A stretch of DNA of 64,000 nucleotides, taken from positions 32,803-96,802 of the forward strand of contig JAFIEP010000023.1 of assembly GCA_020832495.1 (NCBI GenBank). Reading direction: 5' to 3'. A program made the translations under genes and the position numbers. Position 1 is the first letter of the stretch, and each line of letters opens with the position of its first letter. The DNA is from Acidimicrobiia bacterium. GTDB lineage: Bacteria; Actinomycetota; Acidimicrobiia; Acidimicrobiales; Acidimicrobilacustridaceae. This document shows positions 14,307 through 24,284 of this stretch, one piece after another. The notes below the pieces were generated by a model. That model searched no databases. It saw nothing but the letters and a program-made list of their open reading frames with translations, and was not told the origin of the DNA.

Positions 14307-16082
14307 TCAGAAGGTCTCGGGAGGCACCGGCGGCAGGTGCAGCACCACGGTGAACGAGAGGAACCGAGCCATGGCCTGGCGGCTGACGGGTTCGGTGGGC
14401 CGGAACGTGCCGTCCTCGTAGCCCGAGGCGATCCCGTTGTCCACCAGCCAGGTGATTTCGGGGCAGAACCGGTGGTCGCTGGGCACGTCGGAGAACGGCC
14501 CCTGTGCCTCGGTGTCGCACTGCGCTGGGGCTGTGCCGTTCCACAGCCCCGAGGTGCGGGCCAGGAACGCGGCCGACGCCTGGCGGCTCACCGGCGCGGT
14601 CGGTCGGAACGTGCCATCGGCGTAGCCCACAGCGATGCCGTTGGCTGCCGACCAGGTGATCTCGGCGCAGAACACGTGATCGGCGGGCACGTCGGAGAAG
14701 GGCCCCTCGCCATCGCACTCCTCGGCAACGTCGCCGCCCCACAGCGCCGAAGTCCGGAACAGGAACGCCACCGCTGCCTGGCGGCTCACCGGAGCAGTCG
14801 GGCGGAAGGTGCCGTCGGCATACCCCGAGGCGATGCCGTTGGCCACCAGCCACGAAATATCGCCATTGAATGGATGGTCGAGGTCGACGTCGTCGAAGGT
14901 CGTCGGGCAGACCTGGCTCACCGGGGCGAAGCTCGGTGCGGCCACGGCATAGCCGCTCAGCGCGGCGCCGAGCACCGCTTGGCGCGAAGCGAACAGGTCG
15001 GCGGCGCCGCCCGAGAAGGGTGAGGCGAAGGCCCCGGGCGTGTCCGTGTCACAGCCGAGCTGCCAGTCGAGCAGCGACGTGAGCGGGTGGACGCCCTCGG
15101 CGATCTCCCACCGGCCACCACGTGGGTCTTCTCCGGCGGCCACGATGGCGCCGATCACCAGGGCCGTCGAGTTCGGGTCACCGGCTGGTTGGCCCGTCAG
15201 GTACGGGAAGCCCCCGTCGAGGGTCTGGGCCTCGACGAGGAAGTCGAGAGCGAGGGAGAGTTCGTAGGCCGGGGGGTCGAGCACCAGGCTGAGCGCTTGG
15301 GCAGCCAGGGCCGTCTGGTTGGTGTCGGGACCACTGAAGGTGTCGGGGTCGGGCAGCTGGCACTCGGGACCGGTGTCGGCCCGGTAGGCCTCCCAGCCAC
15401 CCACCGCGCCGGGTGCGCCGCTGCACTGCTGCTCGAGCAGCCAGTCGACCGCCGCCTCGGGCACCGTGGCGTCGACGGTGTGCAGGGCCATGATGGCCAG
15501 CGATTGGCGGAACGCCCCGTCGAAGGTGGGGGCGGCGGCGCCGTAGAGGCCTGCCTCGAACCCTCCGAAGGTGCTGCCCAGCAGGGCCACCAGGTCGACG
15601 TCGCCGTCGGGACCGACGCCGGTCGGGTCGACTCCAGCGGCATTCAGCAGCAAGATTGCCAGGGCCAGCCGTGCGGGGCTGGCCGAGTCGTCGAGTGAAC
15701 CGGCCACCACGTCGGGGTTGGCTCGCACCCATTCGATGATCGCTGCGAACGTCGGCGCCGCCGTGCCGCTGGCCGCCAGGGACAGTCCGACGTCGAGCGT
15801 GGCGCCGACGTCGGGGGCCTCACCGGCGGGAACGTAGCCGTCGGGTCCGACCTGGGCAGCCAGCCACAGGGCGCCCGCCGCGGCGGCAGGTTGGGTGTCG
15901 ACCGGCGCCGGCGGTTCCAGGCCGTCGACCGTGCCGGCGCCGACGCCGGCCAGCAGTGCCATGACCAACAGCGTGGCCGTTGCCACGCGACGATGGACCC
16001 GTGCTCGGGGGGCGGCAGGCCGCACGCCTCGGCGTCTCGGAGTGGGCGACTGCCCCGGGGGCTGGGCCAGGTCGACGTGCAT
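14307..16082 (-). CDS. Secreted protein with toroid-like domain and three SLH domains
   Basis: A 591-residue exported protein. A basic N-terminus and hydrophobic VATATLLVMALLAGVGAG (about residues 33-50) form a signal peptide. The middle (70-390) is an alpha/alpha-toroid repeat region like prenyltransferase/terpenoid-cyclase or transcobalamin-type proteins (ALWLAAQVGPDGYV, DGGFPYLTGQPAGDPNSTAL). Three S-layer homology domains end it, each with the ADGTFRPTAPVSRQA motif and a preceding FSDV-H pattern. SLH domains hold proteins to secondary cell-wall polymers. The ATG at 16082 is supported by AAAGGA upstream; the longer open frame to 16412 lacks start signals. It is probably a cell-surface binding protein. 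Confidence 0.85.
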   Translation of the reverse strand: MHVDLAQPPGQSPTPRRRGVRPAAPRARVHRRVATATLLVMALLAGVGAGTVDGLEPPAPVDTQPAAAAGALWLAAQVGPDGYVPAGEAPDVGATLDVGLSLAASGTAAPTFAAIIEWVRANPDVVAGSLDDSASPARLALAILLLNAAGVDPTGVGPDGDVDLVALLGSTFGGFEAGLYGAAAPTFDGAFRQSLAIMALHTVDATVPEAAVDWLLEQQCSGAPGAVGGWEAYRADTGPECQLPDPDTFSGPDTNQTALAAQALSLVLDPPAYELSLALDFLVEAQTLDGGFPYLTGQPAGDPNSTALVIGAIVAAGEDPRGGRWEIAEGVHPLTSLLDWQLGCDTDTPGAFASPFSGGAADLFASRQAVLGAALSGYAVAAPSFAPVSQVCPTTFDDVDLDHPFNGDISWLVANGIASGYADGTFRPTAPVSRQAAVAFLFRTSALWGGDVAEECDGEGPFSDVPADHVFCAEITWSAANGIAVGYADGTFRPTAPVSRQASAAFLARTSGLWNGTAPAQCDTEAQGPFSDVPSDHRFCPEITWLVDNGIASGYEDGTFRPTEPVSRQAMARFLSFTVVLHLPPVPPETF

Positions 16083-16477
16083 GAGCGGATCCTTTCCGGG
16101 AGGCGAAGCCCGGGACCGTCCGCTCCCCTGCCCTCTACGACCTGACGTCGTCCATGCAGCGGTGCAGTGCTGTCCACGGCTCAGCCCCGTTGTCCACGAC
16201 GGTGCGGTTGAGCGTTCCGTGTGCGGCAGGTGCTCCGGCTCATCGGGTCGGGCCCGACTCACGGTTGCGGGACAGCGTCGGAGTCTCACCGACTTCCCCC
16301 AGCACACACGATGTTCCGATTGCGCCGGTATCCAACCACACACCACCGAGGCGCGCAAGCAACGACCGCATGCTCGCTGCGCCCGAGACGGAGGTTCCGC
16401 GCCAACCTCCATTTCTCCTTGAGGTTGAGACTGGCCTCGACCTTCTCCTCAGGTGCAGCTGTGTCTCACGTGGAACG
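16083..16477. other. Intergenic region upstream of the SLH gene
   Basis: About 400 bp without a convincing gene. It holds two DnaA-box-like words (CTGTCCACG and TTGTCCACG near 16170-16198), and short inverted repeats around 16096-16115. The promoter of the SLH gene must lie here but I cannot fix a -10 box. Confidence 0.35.
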
Positions 16478-16502
16478 CTCCGACACCAGGCGACTGTCGG
16501 AG
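16478..16502 (-). terminator. Hairpin terminator after the DUF3089 gene
   Basis: CTCCGACA (16478-16485) and TGTCGGAG (16495-16502) form a perfect 8-bp stem with a 9-nt loop, beginning one base after the stop codon of the DUF3089 gene on the minus strand. It lacks a strong U-tract, as is common in GC-rich actinobacteria. Confidence 0.6.
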
Positions 16503-17780
16503 TCAGTCGGTGGCCGCTGCGACCTGAGCCGCCGCCATGGCCGCCAAGCTGCCGGCCAGCAGGCTCATCTCGCTGATGTGGAGGCCCCAGTCGGGCACGT
16601 TGGTCGTCATGGCCAGTAGTGCCTCGGCGACCTCGGCACTGGTGGCTGCATCGGTCGGTCGCACCTCGAGTACCGAGGCGTCGCCGATGCGCACACATTC
16701 GGCCACCAGCAGGTCGCCGAGCGACAACCACGGCGTGGGGGCCTCGAACCCCGCCACGGCACCCAGGTCGGCAGCCACGATGGCATCAGCCCCGCCCACC
16801 CCGCCGCCAGGAGCGCCCGGATTCACACACGCCCGTTGCTCGCCGTCAGGGGCGGACCCCCAGCGGGCCAGGGTGGACTCGTCGGGGTCGGGCCCCACCG
16901 TCGTGAAAGCCACCACACACCCCACCTGGTCGCTCGAGGTGCAGAGTTCGAGCCGCTCGAAGGTTCCACCGCTGGTCGAACCCTCGTCGACCGCCACCCC
17001 GCCGCCGATCAGGTGGGCGCTCACCATGCGGTCGAGCAGCTCGTCGTCGGGTTCGATCTCCTCTTGGAGGAGGCGGACCAGCATGCCGGTGCCCTGTGAA
17101 TGACCCACCAACAGGAAGGGCTGGTCGGCGGAGCGTTCGCTCAGGTAGTGGAGAAACGCCGTCCGCACATCCTCGTAGGCGATCTCGCGCAGTTCGGCCA
17201 CGTTCTCGGCTCCGAAGGCGTCGAGAGTGAGTTGACGGTAGAGCGGGGCCCAGACGTCGCACACGTCGCTGTAGCGACTGGCCTGCGCGGTGGCCACCCC
17301 GCGCTCGGCAGTGTCATCCTCGAGTGGATCGGCATTGCCCCCGCCGGTCAGGTTCACCGTCGGGTAGACGTAGAAGCAGTCGACGCCGCTGTCGACCGGA
17401 TCCCGCACGACCTCGGCGCCGAGGCCGTCCTCGGTCAGGTCGGTGCTGTCGAGGTCGACGTCGCACGGGTCGTCGTCGCGGTCCGGACGGCACAGCCACC
17501 ATTGGTCGTCGCTGTACTGCTCGGAGCGCTCCCCGACCGCCGCCTCGCCCTCGTCGGGGGACTCGTCAGCCTCCTCGGGACTTGTCGTGGTCGGTGGGTC
17601 GGTCGTCGCCGCGGGGGCGCCGTCCTCGGTGTCGTCGCCCGCACATGCCGACATCACCAAGCCGAGCGCGACGAGCAGGGCCAGCGGCGTGGTTGCCGGT
17701 CTGCGACGACGGACTGTCGCTGACGCAGCACCGCGCAGCCGACTGCGGGAGGTACGTGACGATGAATGTCGATGCAACAT
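16503..17780 (-). CDS. DUF3089 alpha/beta-hydrolase lipoprotein
   Basis: A 425-residue exported protein. A signal peptide ends in the lipobox MSACAG (Cys46), followed by an acidic, Thr/Pro-rich spacer to about residue 90. The DUF3089 domain has the early DCFYVYPTVN strand and the nucleophile elbow LLVGHSQGT (Ser228), typical of alpha/beta hydrolases acting as esterases or lipases at the cell surface. An AGGAGG ribosome binding site lies 7 nt before ATG 17780. The open frame upstream to 18332 is antisense to the neighbouring propeller gene and is rejected. The two genes are divergent and share the 100-bp region between them. Confidence 0.87.
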   Translation of the reverse strand: MLHRHSSSRTSRSRLRGAASATVRRRRPATTPLALLVALGLVMSACAGDDTEDGAPAATTDPPTTTSPEEADESPDEGEAAVGERSEQYSDDQWWLCRPDRDDDPCDVDLDSTDLTEDGLGAEVVRDPVDSGVDCFYVYPTVNLTGGGNADPLEDDTAERGVATAQASRYSDVCDVWAPLYRQLTLDAFGAENVAELREIAYEDVRTAFLHYLSERSADQPFLLVGHSQGTGMLVRLLQEEIEPDDELLDRMVSAHLIGGGVAVDEGSTSGGTFERLELCTSSDQVGCVVAFTTVGPDPDESTLARWGSAPDGEQRACVNPGAPGGGVGGADAIVAADLGAVAGFEAPTPWLSLGDLLVAECVRIGDASVLEVRPTDAATSAEVAEALLAMTTNVPDWGLHISEMSLLAGSLAAMAAAQVAAATD

Positions 17781-17840
17781 GGTGGGGCCTCCTGCGCAGA
17801 GGCTAGTCGAGTGAGCCTGTTGGACACTCGTGTCGACGGC

Positions 17841-17846
17841 TAGCGT
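17841..17846 (+). promoter_or_regulatory. -10 box of the propeller gene
   Basis: TAGCGT lies 34 nt before GTG 17881, giving a short leader that holds the ribosome binding site GAAGGAG at about 17866-17872. Confidence 0.4.
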
Positions 17847-17880
17847 TTCAGGTGCTGGCCACCGGGAAGGAGTCGACCTC

Positions 17881-19560
17881 GTGGACACTTGCCGCCGATG
17901 CGGATCCATGCTGCCCTCGCCCGATCTCGAGGGGAAGCGCACCTGCCTGTCGTGTGGCACCACCACGACGGAGAAGCCCACCACCGCTGAGCGGCCGAGC
18001 CCGACACCGTCACCCCAGCCGACCCCGAGCGCGCCGCCTGCGTGGAGCGGCGCCGCTGGCGGCACGGGCGGTGCCGTGCCGCCGCCCGGTGGCGATGACC
18101 GCTTCACCGTCACCCAGGCACCAGCGACACGCCGCCGAGGGTGCGGCTGCCTCGTGCCGATCCTCATCCTTTTCCTCATCGGCGGGATCGGCCTGGCCGC
18201 CTTCGACACCGACTGGCTGGAGGAGATCGAACGCCAGCTGGACGGCGTCGGCGGTGGCAGCGGGCTCACCCTGTCGTCCGACGAGGCGCTCGCCCTGCCC
18301 CGCCCCGACGGCGGCCCGCCCGATCTGGTCACGGTGGGTCATCGCTACGAGTCGGCCACGTCGTCGGTGGTCTGGTCGGTGGTCCGCCTCGACGCCGACG
18401 GCGATACCGGCGACCCCCGGTGGATGTCGCCCCTGCCCGACGGGGTGAGCGACACGCCGCTCGTCCGTGCGGGCGACCTGGCCGTGTTCGCTGCCGGGCC
18501 GGAGGTCCGGGCGGTGTCGCTGGCCGACGGCACTCCACGCTGGTCCGCCACCCTGAGTGACGACGTCGACCCCTACTGCGACGGCTGTCTCTTCACTGCC
18601 GGTGACTCGGTGATGGTGTTGGCCAAGGACCACCACCTGGCTGCCCTCGATCCGGCCGACGGGTCCCTTCGGTGGGAGTGGCGCTTCGAGGACACCGGAG
18701 GGTGGGCCGTGCCCGCCGGCGACAGCGTCCTGGTCATCGATCGCGCCGCCGAGACCGGCGCCACCGCCATCGCCCGTCTGGCCGCCCTCGACGGCGCGCC
18801 GCTCGCCGGCTACGAACCTGCCTGCCCACGGCCCGACGCCACCCCCCAGCCTCTGGGCTTCGACACCTTGGTGGTGGGCCTTGCCGACGGTTCGGCCATC
18901 GTGGCCTACGGCACGGTGGCAGCCTGCGTCGAGCGACGCGCCCCCGATGGCGCCATGGCCTGGCAGGTTCCCGTCGAGGGCAGCGGCTTCGGCCGCCGAG
19001 CCCGCCACGCCATCGGGGACACCTGGTTCGCCGTGACCGACCGCAACGACACGCTGATCACCGTCGGTGTCGAGACCGGCGAGCGGGCCGAACTGCCGTC
19101 GGAGGCGGACCAGACGCTGGTGCCCATCGACAGCAGCGGCCCGCTGGTGCTGGCCGTGGCCGAGACGACGCGCGGTACCACCCAGAGTCGCCTCATCGCC
19201 GTCGACCCAGGCGCGCTGGCCGCCCTGGTGAACATCGACATGGGACGAGCCACCAGCGGACTCCCACCCGACAACATCACCGGCATCGTGTCCGACAACG
19301 AGCGTCTCTTCGTGGCCGCACTCGAGGGCGGCCGGGTGGCCGCCGTGACCATCGACGGCGAGGACGGCACGCTCGAACTGTTGGTCGTGGACCCCGCAGA
19401 CCCGGCCGATCCCCATGCCTCCATCGTCGCTGGGCGCTCCACCATTGGGGTGCTCACCTTCGCTGCGCTGGTGTGGGATGAGGAGTGGGTGGTCATCCGC
19501 CGCGGCGCCGAGGCCGTGGCTATTCCGCTCGCTGGACCGGGTGAGCCGGTTCGGTACTGA
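17881..19560 (+). CDS. Zinc-ribbon, membrane-anchored PQQ-like beta-propeller protein
   Basis: A 559-residue protein. The cytoplasmic N-terminus has a zinc ribbon (Cys4, Cys7, Cys22, Cys25), then a Pro/Thr-rich linker and one membrane helix at about 90-108 (CLVPILILFLIGGIGLAAF). The outer part (120-559) has PQQ/WD-type propeller blades with repeating LAALDPADGSLRWEW, AVSLADGTPRWSA and LIAVDPGALAAL patterns. Such proteins act as sensors or scaffolds; no catalytic residues are seen. The GTG at 17881 is chosen because GAAGGAG lies 8 nt before it; GTG 17830 is the longer alternative. Substrate or partner is unknown. Confidence 0.8.
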   Translation: MDTCRRCGSMLPSPDLEGKRTCLSCGTTTTEKPTTAERPSPTPSPQPTPSAPPAWSGAAGGTGGAVPPPGGDDRFTVTQAPATRRRGCGCLVPILILFLIGGIGLAAFDTDWLEEIERQLDGVGGGSGLTLSSDEALALPRPDGGPPDLVTVGHRYESATSSVVWSVVRLDADGDTGDPRWMSPLPDGVSDTPLVRAGDLAVFAAGPEVRAVSLADGTPRWSATLSDDVDPYCDGCLFTAGDSVMVLAKDHHLAALDPADGSLRWEWRFEDTGGWAVPAGDSVLVIDRAAETGATAIARLAALDGAPLAGYEPACPRPDATPQPLGFDTLVVGLADGSAIVAYGTVAACVERRAPDGAMAWQVPVEGSGFGRRARHAIGDTWFAVTDRNDTLITVGVETGERAELPSEADQTLVPIDSSGPLVLAVAETTRGTTQSRLIAVDPGALAALVNIDMGRATSGLPPDNITGIVSDNERLFVAALEGGRVAAVTIDGEDGTLELLVVDPADPADPHASIVAGRSTIGVLTFAALVWDEEWVVIRRGAEAVAIPLAGPGEPVRY

Positions 19561-19626
19561 GTTCCCCTGGCCGAGCCCGCTCGGTGGGAGCGGTTGCTCG
19601 GTGCTCGGTGCACGCCACCGCAGCAC

Positions 19627-19632
19627 TACACT
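19627..19632 (+). promoter_or_regulatory. -10 box for the riboswitch-gcvP transcript
   Basis: TACACT lies about 30 nt before the first riboswitch aptamer. No convincing -35 was found at 16-18 bp spacing. Confidence 0.35.
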
Positions 19633-19659
19633 CCACACCACAACTGAGGCCCATCATCA

Positions 19660-19840
19660 CCTGTGGGAGAGCATCGACGGCCCCGGTCGGCGATGCGCCG
19701 AAGGAGCAACCGCCCCGGAATCTCTCAGGCCCCCGTACCGCAGGTGTAGGCAACGCTGGAGAGCAGTCGGCAGCACAGCCGGCTCACCGAAGGGGAAAGC
19801 TGCCCCGGGTAGCGAATCTCTCAGGTCCACATGACAGCGT
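19660..19840 (+). ncRNA. Tandem glycine riboswitch
   Basis: Two consecutive glycine aptamers precede gcvP. Each has the GGGAGAG-like entry (about 19664 and 19757), an internal CGCCGAAGGAGCAA or CACCGAAGGGGAAAGC element, and the closing AATCTCTCAGG word (about 19718 and 19815). A short linker joins them. Glycine binding is known to switch on glycine cleavage genes, and the gene directly downstream is the P-protein, so the function fits. The motif match is strong by eye. No obvious intrinsic terminator follows; control may act on translation. Confidence 0.92.
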
Positions 19841-19879
19841 GGGGTGCCCGATCCACGCGCCAGCCCGCCGGGAGCACCC

Positions 19880-22771
19880 ATGACCCTCGACCAGACCGAG
19901 CCGACCCTCGAGACGCTCGAGCACCACCACGAATTCGTCGAGCGCCACATCGGCCCCGACGCCGCCCAGACCCGGGCAATGCTCGAGGCCCTCGGGCTGG
20001 GATCGGTCGACGAACTGCTCGACGCCGTGGTCCCTGCCTCCATCCGCTGGTCCAAGCCGCTGGATCTGCCCACGGCGAGCACCGAGGCCGCCGCGCTGGC
20101 CCAGCTCGCCGAGTTGGCCGCTCGCAACGAGGTGCTGACCTCGCTCATCGGCACTGGGTACGCCAACACCGTGACCCCGGCGGTGATTGCCCGCAACGTG
20201 TTGGAGAACCCCGCCTGGTACACGGCCTACACCCCCTACCAGCCCGAGATCTCCCAGGGTCGCCTCGAGGCGCTACTCAACTTCCAGACCATGGTCAGCG
20301 ACCTGTGCGGGTTGGACCTGGCCAACGCCTCCATGCTCGACGAGGCCACCGCGGCGGCCGAGGCCATGGCCATGTGCCGCCGGGCCAAGCCGTCGGCCGG
20401 CAACCGCTTCGTGGTCGACGCCGACTGCCACCCCCAGACCATCGCCGTGGTGCACACCCGGGCCAAGCCCATCGGCGTGGAGGTGGTGGTGGCCGACCTG
20501 GACCGCCCCCTCGACCTCGACGGGAGCTTCGGGCTGTTGGTGCAGCACCCCGGCTCGTCGGGCGAGTTGCGCGACCATCGTCCCCACATCGACGCTGTCC
20601 ACGCGGCGGGCGGTCTGGCCGTGGTGGCTGCCGACCTGCTGGCCCTGACCGTCATTGCGTCGCCCGGCGAGTTGGGCGCCGACATGGCCGTCGGTAACTC
20701 GCAACGGTTCGGGGTGCCGTTGGGCTTCGGTGGACCGCACGCCGGCTTCCTGGCCGTGCGCGACGAGCACAAGCGCTCGCTGCCGGGCCGCTTGGTCGGC
20801 GTGTCCCGAGACACCGAGGGGCGGGTGGCCTACCGACTCACCCTGCAAACCCGTGAGCAACACATCCGCCGCGAGCGGGCCACGTCGAACATCTGCACCG
20901 CTCAGGTGCTCCTGGCCGTCATCGCCGGCATGTACGCCTGCTACCACGGCCCCGACGGTCTCGAGCGCATCGGACGTCGGGTGCACCGGCTGACGTGTGT
21001 GCTGGCCGAAGGACTCCGTCGGGGCGGCGCCGACGTCGTCACCCGCAACTTCTTCGACACCCTCACCGTGTCGGTGCCGGGCCACGGCGCCGCCGTGATC
21101 GACGCTGCCCTCGAGCGCGGGTACAACCTGCGCCGCGTCGACCGTGACACCGTGGGGGTCACCCTCGACGAGACGTGCAGTCTCGAGACGGTGACCGACC
21201 TGTTGGCCGCTTTCGACGCCGGTGCCGATCAGCCGCCGGCGGACCTGGCGGTGACCTCGTCGATTCCCGCCGAGTTGCGCCGGACCACCGAGTACCTGAC
21301 CCATCCGGTCTTCACCGCCCACCGCTCCGAGACCGAGATGCTGCGCTACCTCCGGCGGCTCGCCGACCGCGACATCGCCCTCGACCGGGCCATGATCCCG
21401 CTGGGCTCGTGCACCATGAAGCTGAACGCCACCAGTGAAATGCTGCCCATCACCTGGCCGGCCTTCGCCGACATCCATCCGTTCGCCCCCATCGAGCAGG
21501 CCGACGGCTACCTGACCATGATCCGCCAACTCGAGCAGTGGCTGGCCGAGATCACCGGCTACGACGCCGTCTCGGTGCAACCCAACGCCGGCAGCCAGGG
21601 CGAGTACGCCGGTCTCCTGGCCATCGCGGCGTACCACGCTGCTCGAGGCGAGACCGAGCGGGACGTCTGTCTCATCCCCGCCTCGGCCCACGGGACCAAT
21701 GCGGCGTCCGCAGCCATGGCCGGCATGCGGGTGGTGGTGGTGGCCTGCGACGACGACGGCAACGTGGACCTCGCCGACCTCGAGGCCAAGCTGGACGCTC
21801 ACGGCGACACGTTGTCGTGCCTGATGGTCACCTACCCCTCCACCCACGGCGTGTTCGAGACCGCCATTGGCGACATCTGCGCCGCGGTGCATGACGCCGG
21901 CGGGCAGGTGTATCTCGACGGGGCCAACCTGAACGCGCTGGTGGGGGTGGCCAAGCCCGGCAAGTTCGGGGCTGACGTCAGCCACCTCAACCTGCACAAG
22001 ACGTTCTGCATCCCCCACGGCGGCGGCGGGCCGGGTGTCGGGCCGGTGGCGGTGCGAGGCCATCTGGCGCCCTACCTGCCCACCAGCCCGCTGACCCCCG
22101 AGGCCGGCCCGGTGACCGGGGTCGGCGCGGTGTCGGCCGCCCCCTGGGGCTCGGCAGGCATTCTGCCCATCTCGTGGATGTACATCGCCATGATGGGGCG
22201 CGACGGCCTGTTGGCCGCCACCGCCTCGGCCCTGCTGGCCGCCAACTACGTGGCCCACCGCCTCCGGGACCACTACCCCATCCTCTACTCGGGTGCCGAC
22301 GGGTGGGTGGCCCACGAGTGCATCCTCGACATCCGCCCGCTGACCAAGGCAACGGGTGTCACCGTGGACGACGTGGCCAAGCGCCTCATCGACTACGGGT
22401 TCCACGCCCCGACGATGTCGTTCCCGGTGGCGGGCACGCTGATGGTGGAGCCCACCGAGTCGGAGTCGCTGGCCGAACTGGACCGCTTCTGCGACGCCAT
22501 GATCGCCATCCGTGGCGAGATCGACCGCGTGGGTTCTGGCGAGTGGCCGGCGGAGGACAACCCGCTGCGCAACGCTCCGCACACCGCTGAGGACGTCACC
22601 GCTGACGACTGGGCCCGGCCCTACGGGCGTTCGCTGGCTGCCTACCCGGTGGAGGGCCTGCGCTCGAACAAGTACTGGCCCCCGGTGAGCCGCATCGACG
22701 GCGCCTGGGGCGACCGCAACGTCGTGTGCGCCTGTCCGCCGCTCGAGGCGTTCACCGACCCGGAGGACTGA
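19880..22771 (+). CDS. gcvP: Glycine dehydrogenase (decarboxylating), P-protein
   Basis: A 963-residue fused-type P-protein of the glycine cleavage system. It decarboxylates glycine with pyridoxal phosphate and passes the aminomethyl group to the lipoyl arm of GcvH. The N-terminal FVERHIGPD, the glycine-rich loops and the PLP lysine in [16 protein letters not shown] (Lys707) are all present. The C-terminal half also has [12 protein letters not shown] 19880 follows GGGAG by about 5 nt; the longer GTG frame from 19844 is less likely. Expression is controlled by the tandem glycine riboswitch. Its last 20 bases overlap gcvT, which is convergent. Confidence 0.96.
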   Translation: MTLDQTEPTLETLEHHHEFVERHIGPDAAQTRAMLEALGLGSVDELLDAVVPASIRWSKPLDLPTASTEAAALAQLAELAARNEVLTSLIGTGYANTVTPAVIARNVLENPAWYTAYTPYQPEISQGRLEALLNFQTMVSDLCGLDLANASMLDEATAAAEAMAMCRRAKPSAGNRFVVDADCHPQTIAVVHTRAKPIGVEVVVADLDRPLDLDGSFGLLVQHPGSSGELRDHRPHIDAVHAAGGLAVVAADLLALTVIASPGELGADMAVGNSQRFGVPLGFGGPHAGFLAVRDEHKRSLPGRLVGVSRDTEGRVAYRLTLQTREQHIRRERATSNICTAQVLLAVIAGMYACYHGPDGLERIGRRVHRLTCVLAEGLRRGGADVVTRNFFDTLTVSVPGHGAAVIDAALERGYNLRRVDRDTVGVTLDETCSLETVTDLLAAFDAGADQPPADLAVTSSIPAELRRTTEYLTHPVFTAHRSETEMLRYLRRLADRDIALDRAMIPLGSCTMKLNATSEMLPITWPAFADIHPFAPIEQADGYLTMIRQLEQWLAEITGYDAVSVQPNAGSQGEYAGLLAIAAYHAARGETERDVCLIPASAHGTNAASAAMAGMRVVVVACDDDGNVDLADLEAKLDAHGDTLSCLMVTYPSTHGVFETAIGDICAAVHDAGGQVYLDGANLNALVGVAKPGKFGADVSHLNLHKTFCIPHGGGGPGVGPVAVRGHLAPYLPTSPLTPEAGPVTGVGAVSAAPWGSAGILPISWMYIAMMGRDGLLAATASALLAANYVAHRLRDHYPILYSGADGWVAHECILDIRPLTKATGVTVDDVAKRLIDYGFHAPTMSFPVAGTLMVEPTESESLAELDRFCDAMIAIRGEIDRVGSGEWPAEDNPLRNAPHTAEDVTADDWARPYGRSLAAYPVEGLRSNKYWPPVSRIDGAWGDRNVVCACPPLEAFTDPED

Positions 22772-23828
22772 CGAACGGGGTGGGCACCACCCGCCCCGCC
22801 AGTTCGCTCCCCCGCTGTGCCACCGTCACCTCGTCGCCCTCGGTCACCTCGGGGGACAACAACGCCAGGGCGATGCCGTGGCCGAGCACCGGCGAGAAGT
22901 TGCCCGACGTCACCACTCCCACCTGGCGCCCGGCGTGGTGCACGGTGGCGTCGGCACGCGGTGGTCGGCGCCCCTCGGTGGCCAGCCCGCGGAGGCGTCG
23001 GGTCGGCCCGGCGTCCTTCTCGGCCGCCAGCGCCACGCGACCCCGGAAGTCGCCCTTGTCCCATGACACGACCCAGCCCAGGCCTGCCTGCAGCGGGGTG
23101 ATGCCCGGCCCGAGCTCGTGGCCGTGCAGGGGCAGGCCGGCCTCCAGTCGCAAGGTGTCACGCGCCCCCAACCCGGCGGGGACCACACCGGCCGCCATCA
23201 GCTCGTCCCACAGGTCACCGGCCACCTCGGCGGGGACCGCCACCTCCACCCCGTCCTCGCCCGTGTAGCCGGTGCCCGCCACCGTGGCGGGCACACCCCG
23301 CCACTCGAGCGTCGCCACACGGAAGCGGCCGACGTCCGCCGCCTCGGACCACACCGTGGCCAGCTTCGCTCGTGCGTCGGGTCCCTGCACGGCCAGCACG
23401 GCCCGGGTGGCCGTCACGTCAGCGGCGGTCACGCCGTCGTGGGTACCCAGCGCAGCGGTCACCCCGTCGGTGTTCGAGGCATTGGGCATGACGTCGAAGC
23501 GGTGCTCGTCCACCCACCACACGATGATGTCGTCCACCACCGAGGCGTCGTCGGGGTCGAGCAGGTGGGTGTACTGGGCGCGGCCGGGCGCCACCTTGGC
23601 GAGATCGTTGGTGAGCGTGCGCTGGAGCACCTCGAGCGCACCGTCGCCCTCGACTCGCACGGTGCCCAGGTGGCTCACGTCGAACACCACTGCCGCATCC
23701 CGACAGGAGCGGTGCTCGGCCAGGGTGCCCGACGGGTAGGACAACGGCATGTCCCATCCACCGAACGGCACCATCTTGGCGTCGAGCGCACGGTGGCGGT
23801 CGTCGAGCGGGGAACGGCGATCGGTCAT
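22752..23828 (-). CDS. gcvT: Aminomethyltransferase, T-protein
   Basis: A 358-residue T-protein of the glycine cleavage system, which moves the methylene group from aminomethyl-GcvH to tetrahydrofolate and releases ammonia. Family landmarks include [57 protein letters not shown] and DFRGR. The frame ends inside the gcvP 3' end, giving a 20-bp antisense overlap. TAGGGT 6 nt before ATG 23828 suggests a leaderless mRNA separate from the riboswitch transcript. gcvH lies about 4 kb away in another operon, so the system is split over three transcription units. Confidence 0.95.
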   Translation of the reverse strand: MTDRRSPLDDRHRALDAKMVPFGGWDMPLSYPSGTLAEHRSCRDAAVVFDVSHLGTVRVEGDGALEVLQRTLTNDLAKVAPGRAQYTHLLDPDDASVVDDIIVWWVDEHRFDVMPNASNTDGVTAALGTHDGVTAADVTATRAVLAVQGPDARAKLATVWSEAADVGRFRVATLEWRGVPATVAGTGYTGEDGVEVAVPAEVAGDLWDELMAAGVVPAGLGARDTLRLEAGLPLHGHELGPGITPLQAGLGWVVSWDKGDFRGRVALAAEKDAGPTRRLRGLATEGRRPPRADATVHHAGRQVGVVTSGNFSPVLGHGIALALLSPEVTEGDEVTVAQRGSELAGRVVPTPFVSPPGR

Positions 23829-23834
23829 CGTCGC

Positions 23835-23840
23835 ACCCTA
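23835..23840 (-). promoter_or_regulatory. -10 box of gcvT (leaderless)
   Basis: TAGGGT on the minus strand ends 6 nt before ATG 23828. It overlaps the last codons of the upstream membrane-protein gene. Confidence 0.45.
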
Positions 23841-24284
23841 CTTCGACCCCTGATCGGCCTCGATGTCCTGCTCGACGTCGGGCTCGACGTCCGGCTCAGG
23901 TGGCCCGTTCGGCCTGCCCTCCCCGGTGATCGGTGCGGTGTCCTCCGCCCACTGGGCCCCTGGGTCCGGTGCCAGGGCGAAGCCCGGCGCGTCGTCGCCC
24001 GTGCTCCGCCACCACACCCGACCGACGAGCACCACCGTGGCGCCCACCACGACCAGCAGCCACACCCAGATGGCCGAGTCGATGACCCGCTGCTGCGTCG
24101 GCGGTACCGAACGTCCCGTCGGGTCGGGCCCGGTCCGCACCGAAGTGGTGGGGGCCTCGTCGGCGGGCACGGGCTCCTGCTGGGCGGCCGCGCCGGCACC
24201 GACGGTGGCGGCGACCACCATGGCAATCGCCAGCACCGCACCGGCGAGCCAACGGGCCGAGTGAGACGGTCGTGTCGTCGTCAC
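23838..24284 (-). CDS. Small membrane protein coupled to a TetR gene
   Basis: A 148-residue protein with a signal-like N-terminal helix (LAGAVLAIAMVVAATVGAGA, about residues 13-32) and a second membrane helix (AIWVWLLVVVGATVVLVGRV, about 70-90). A charged tail rich in Glu, Asp and Pro ends in EPDVEPDVEQDIEAD. Its GTG overlaps the TetR stop in GTGA, so it is translated with TetR. I know no family for it. The long frame to 24788 is an artefact antisense-free read-through of the TetR gene in another frame. Confidence 0.65.
   Translation of the reverse strand: MTTTRPSHSARWLAGAVLAIAMVVAATVGAGAAAQQEPVPADEAPTTSVRTGPDPTGRSVPPTQQRVIDSAIWVWLLVVVGATVVLVGRVWWRSTGDDAPGFALAPDPGAQWAEDTAPITGEGRPNGPPEPDVEPDVEQDIEADQGSK

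Noticed and set aside
13762..14853. 363-codon minus-strand frame as one gene
   Set aside because: Its first two thirds lie opposite frame to the SLH domains and read as RH-rich noise; only the last 119 codons look like protein, so just that part is listed as a fragment.
16165..16200. Replication origin
   Set aside because: Two DnaA-box-like words alone are too few, and no dnaA, dnaN or parAB genes lie nearby.
17781..18332. N-terminal extension of the DUF3089 gene
   Set aside because: A signal peptide, lipobox and AGGAGG site fit ATG 17780; the extension is antisense to the propeller gene.
20273..22582. 769-codon minus-strand frame opposite gcvP
   Set aside because: It is the antisense shadow of gcvP; the protein is made of Gly/His/Val repeats with no motifs.
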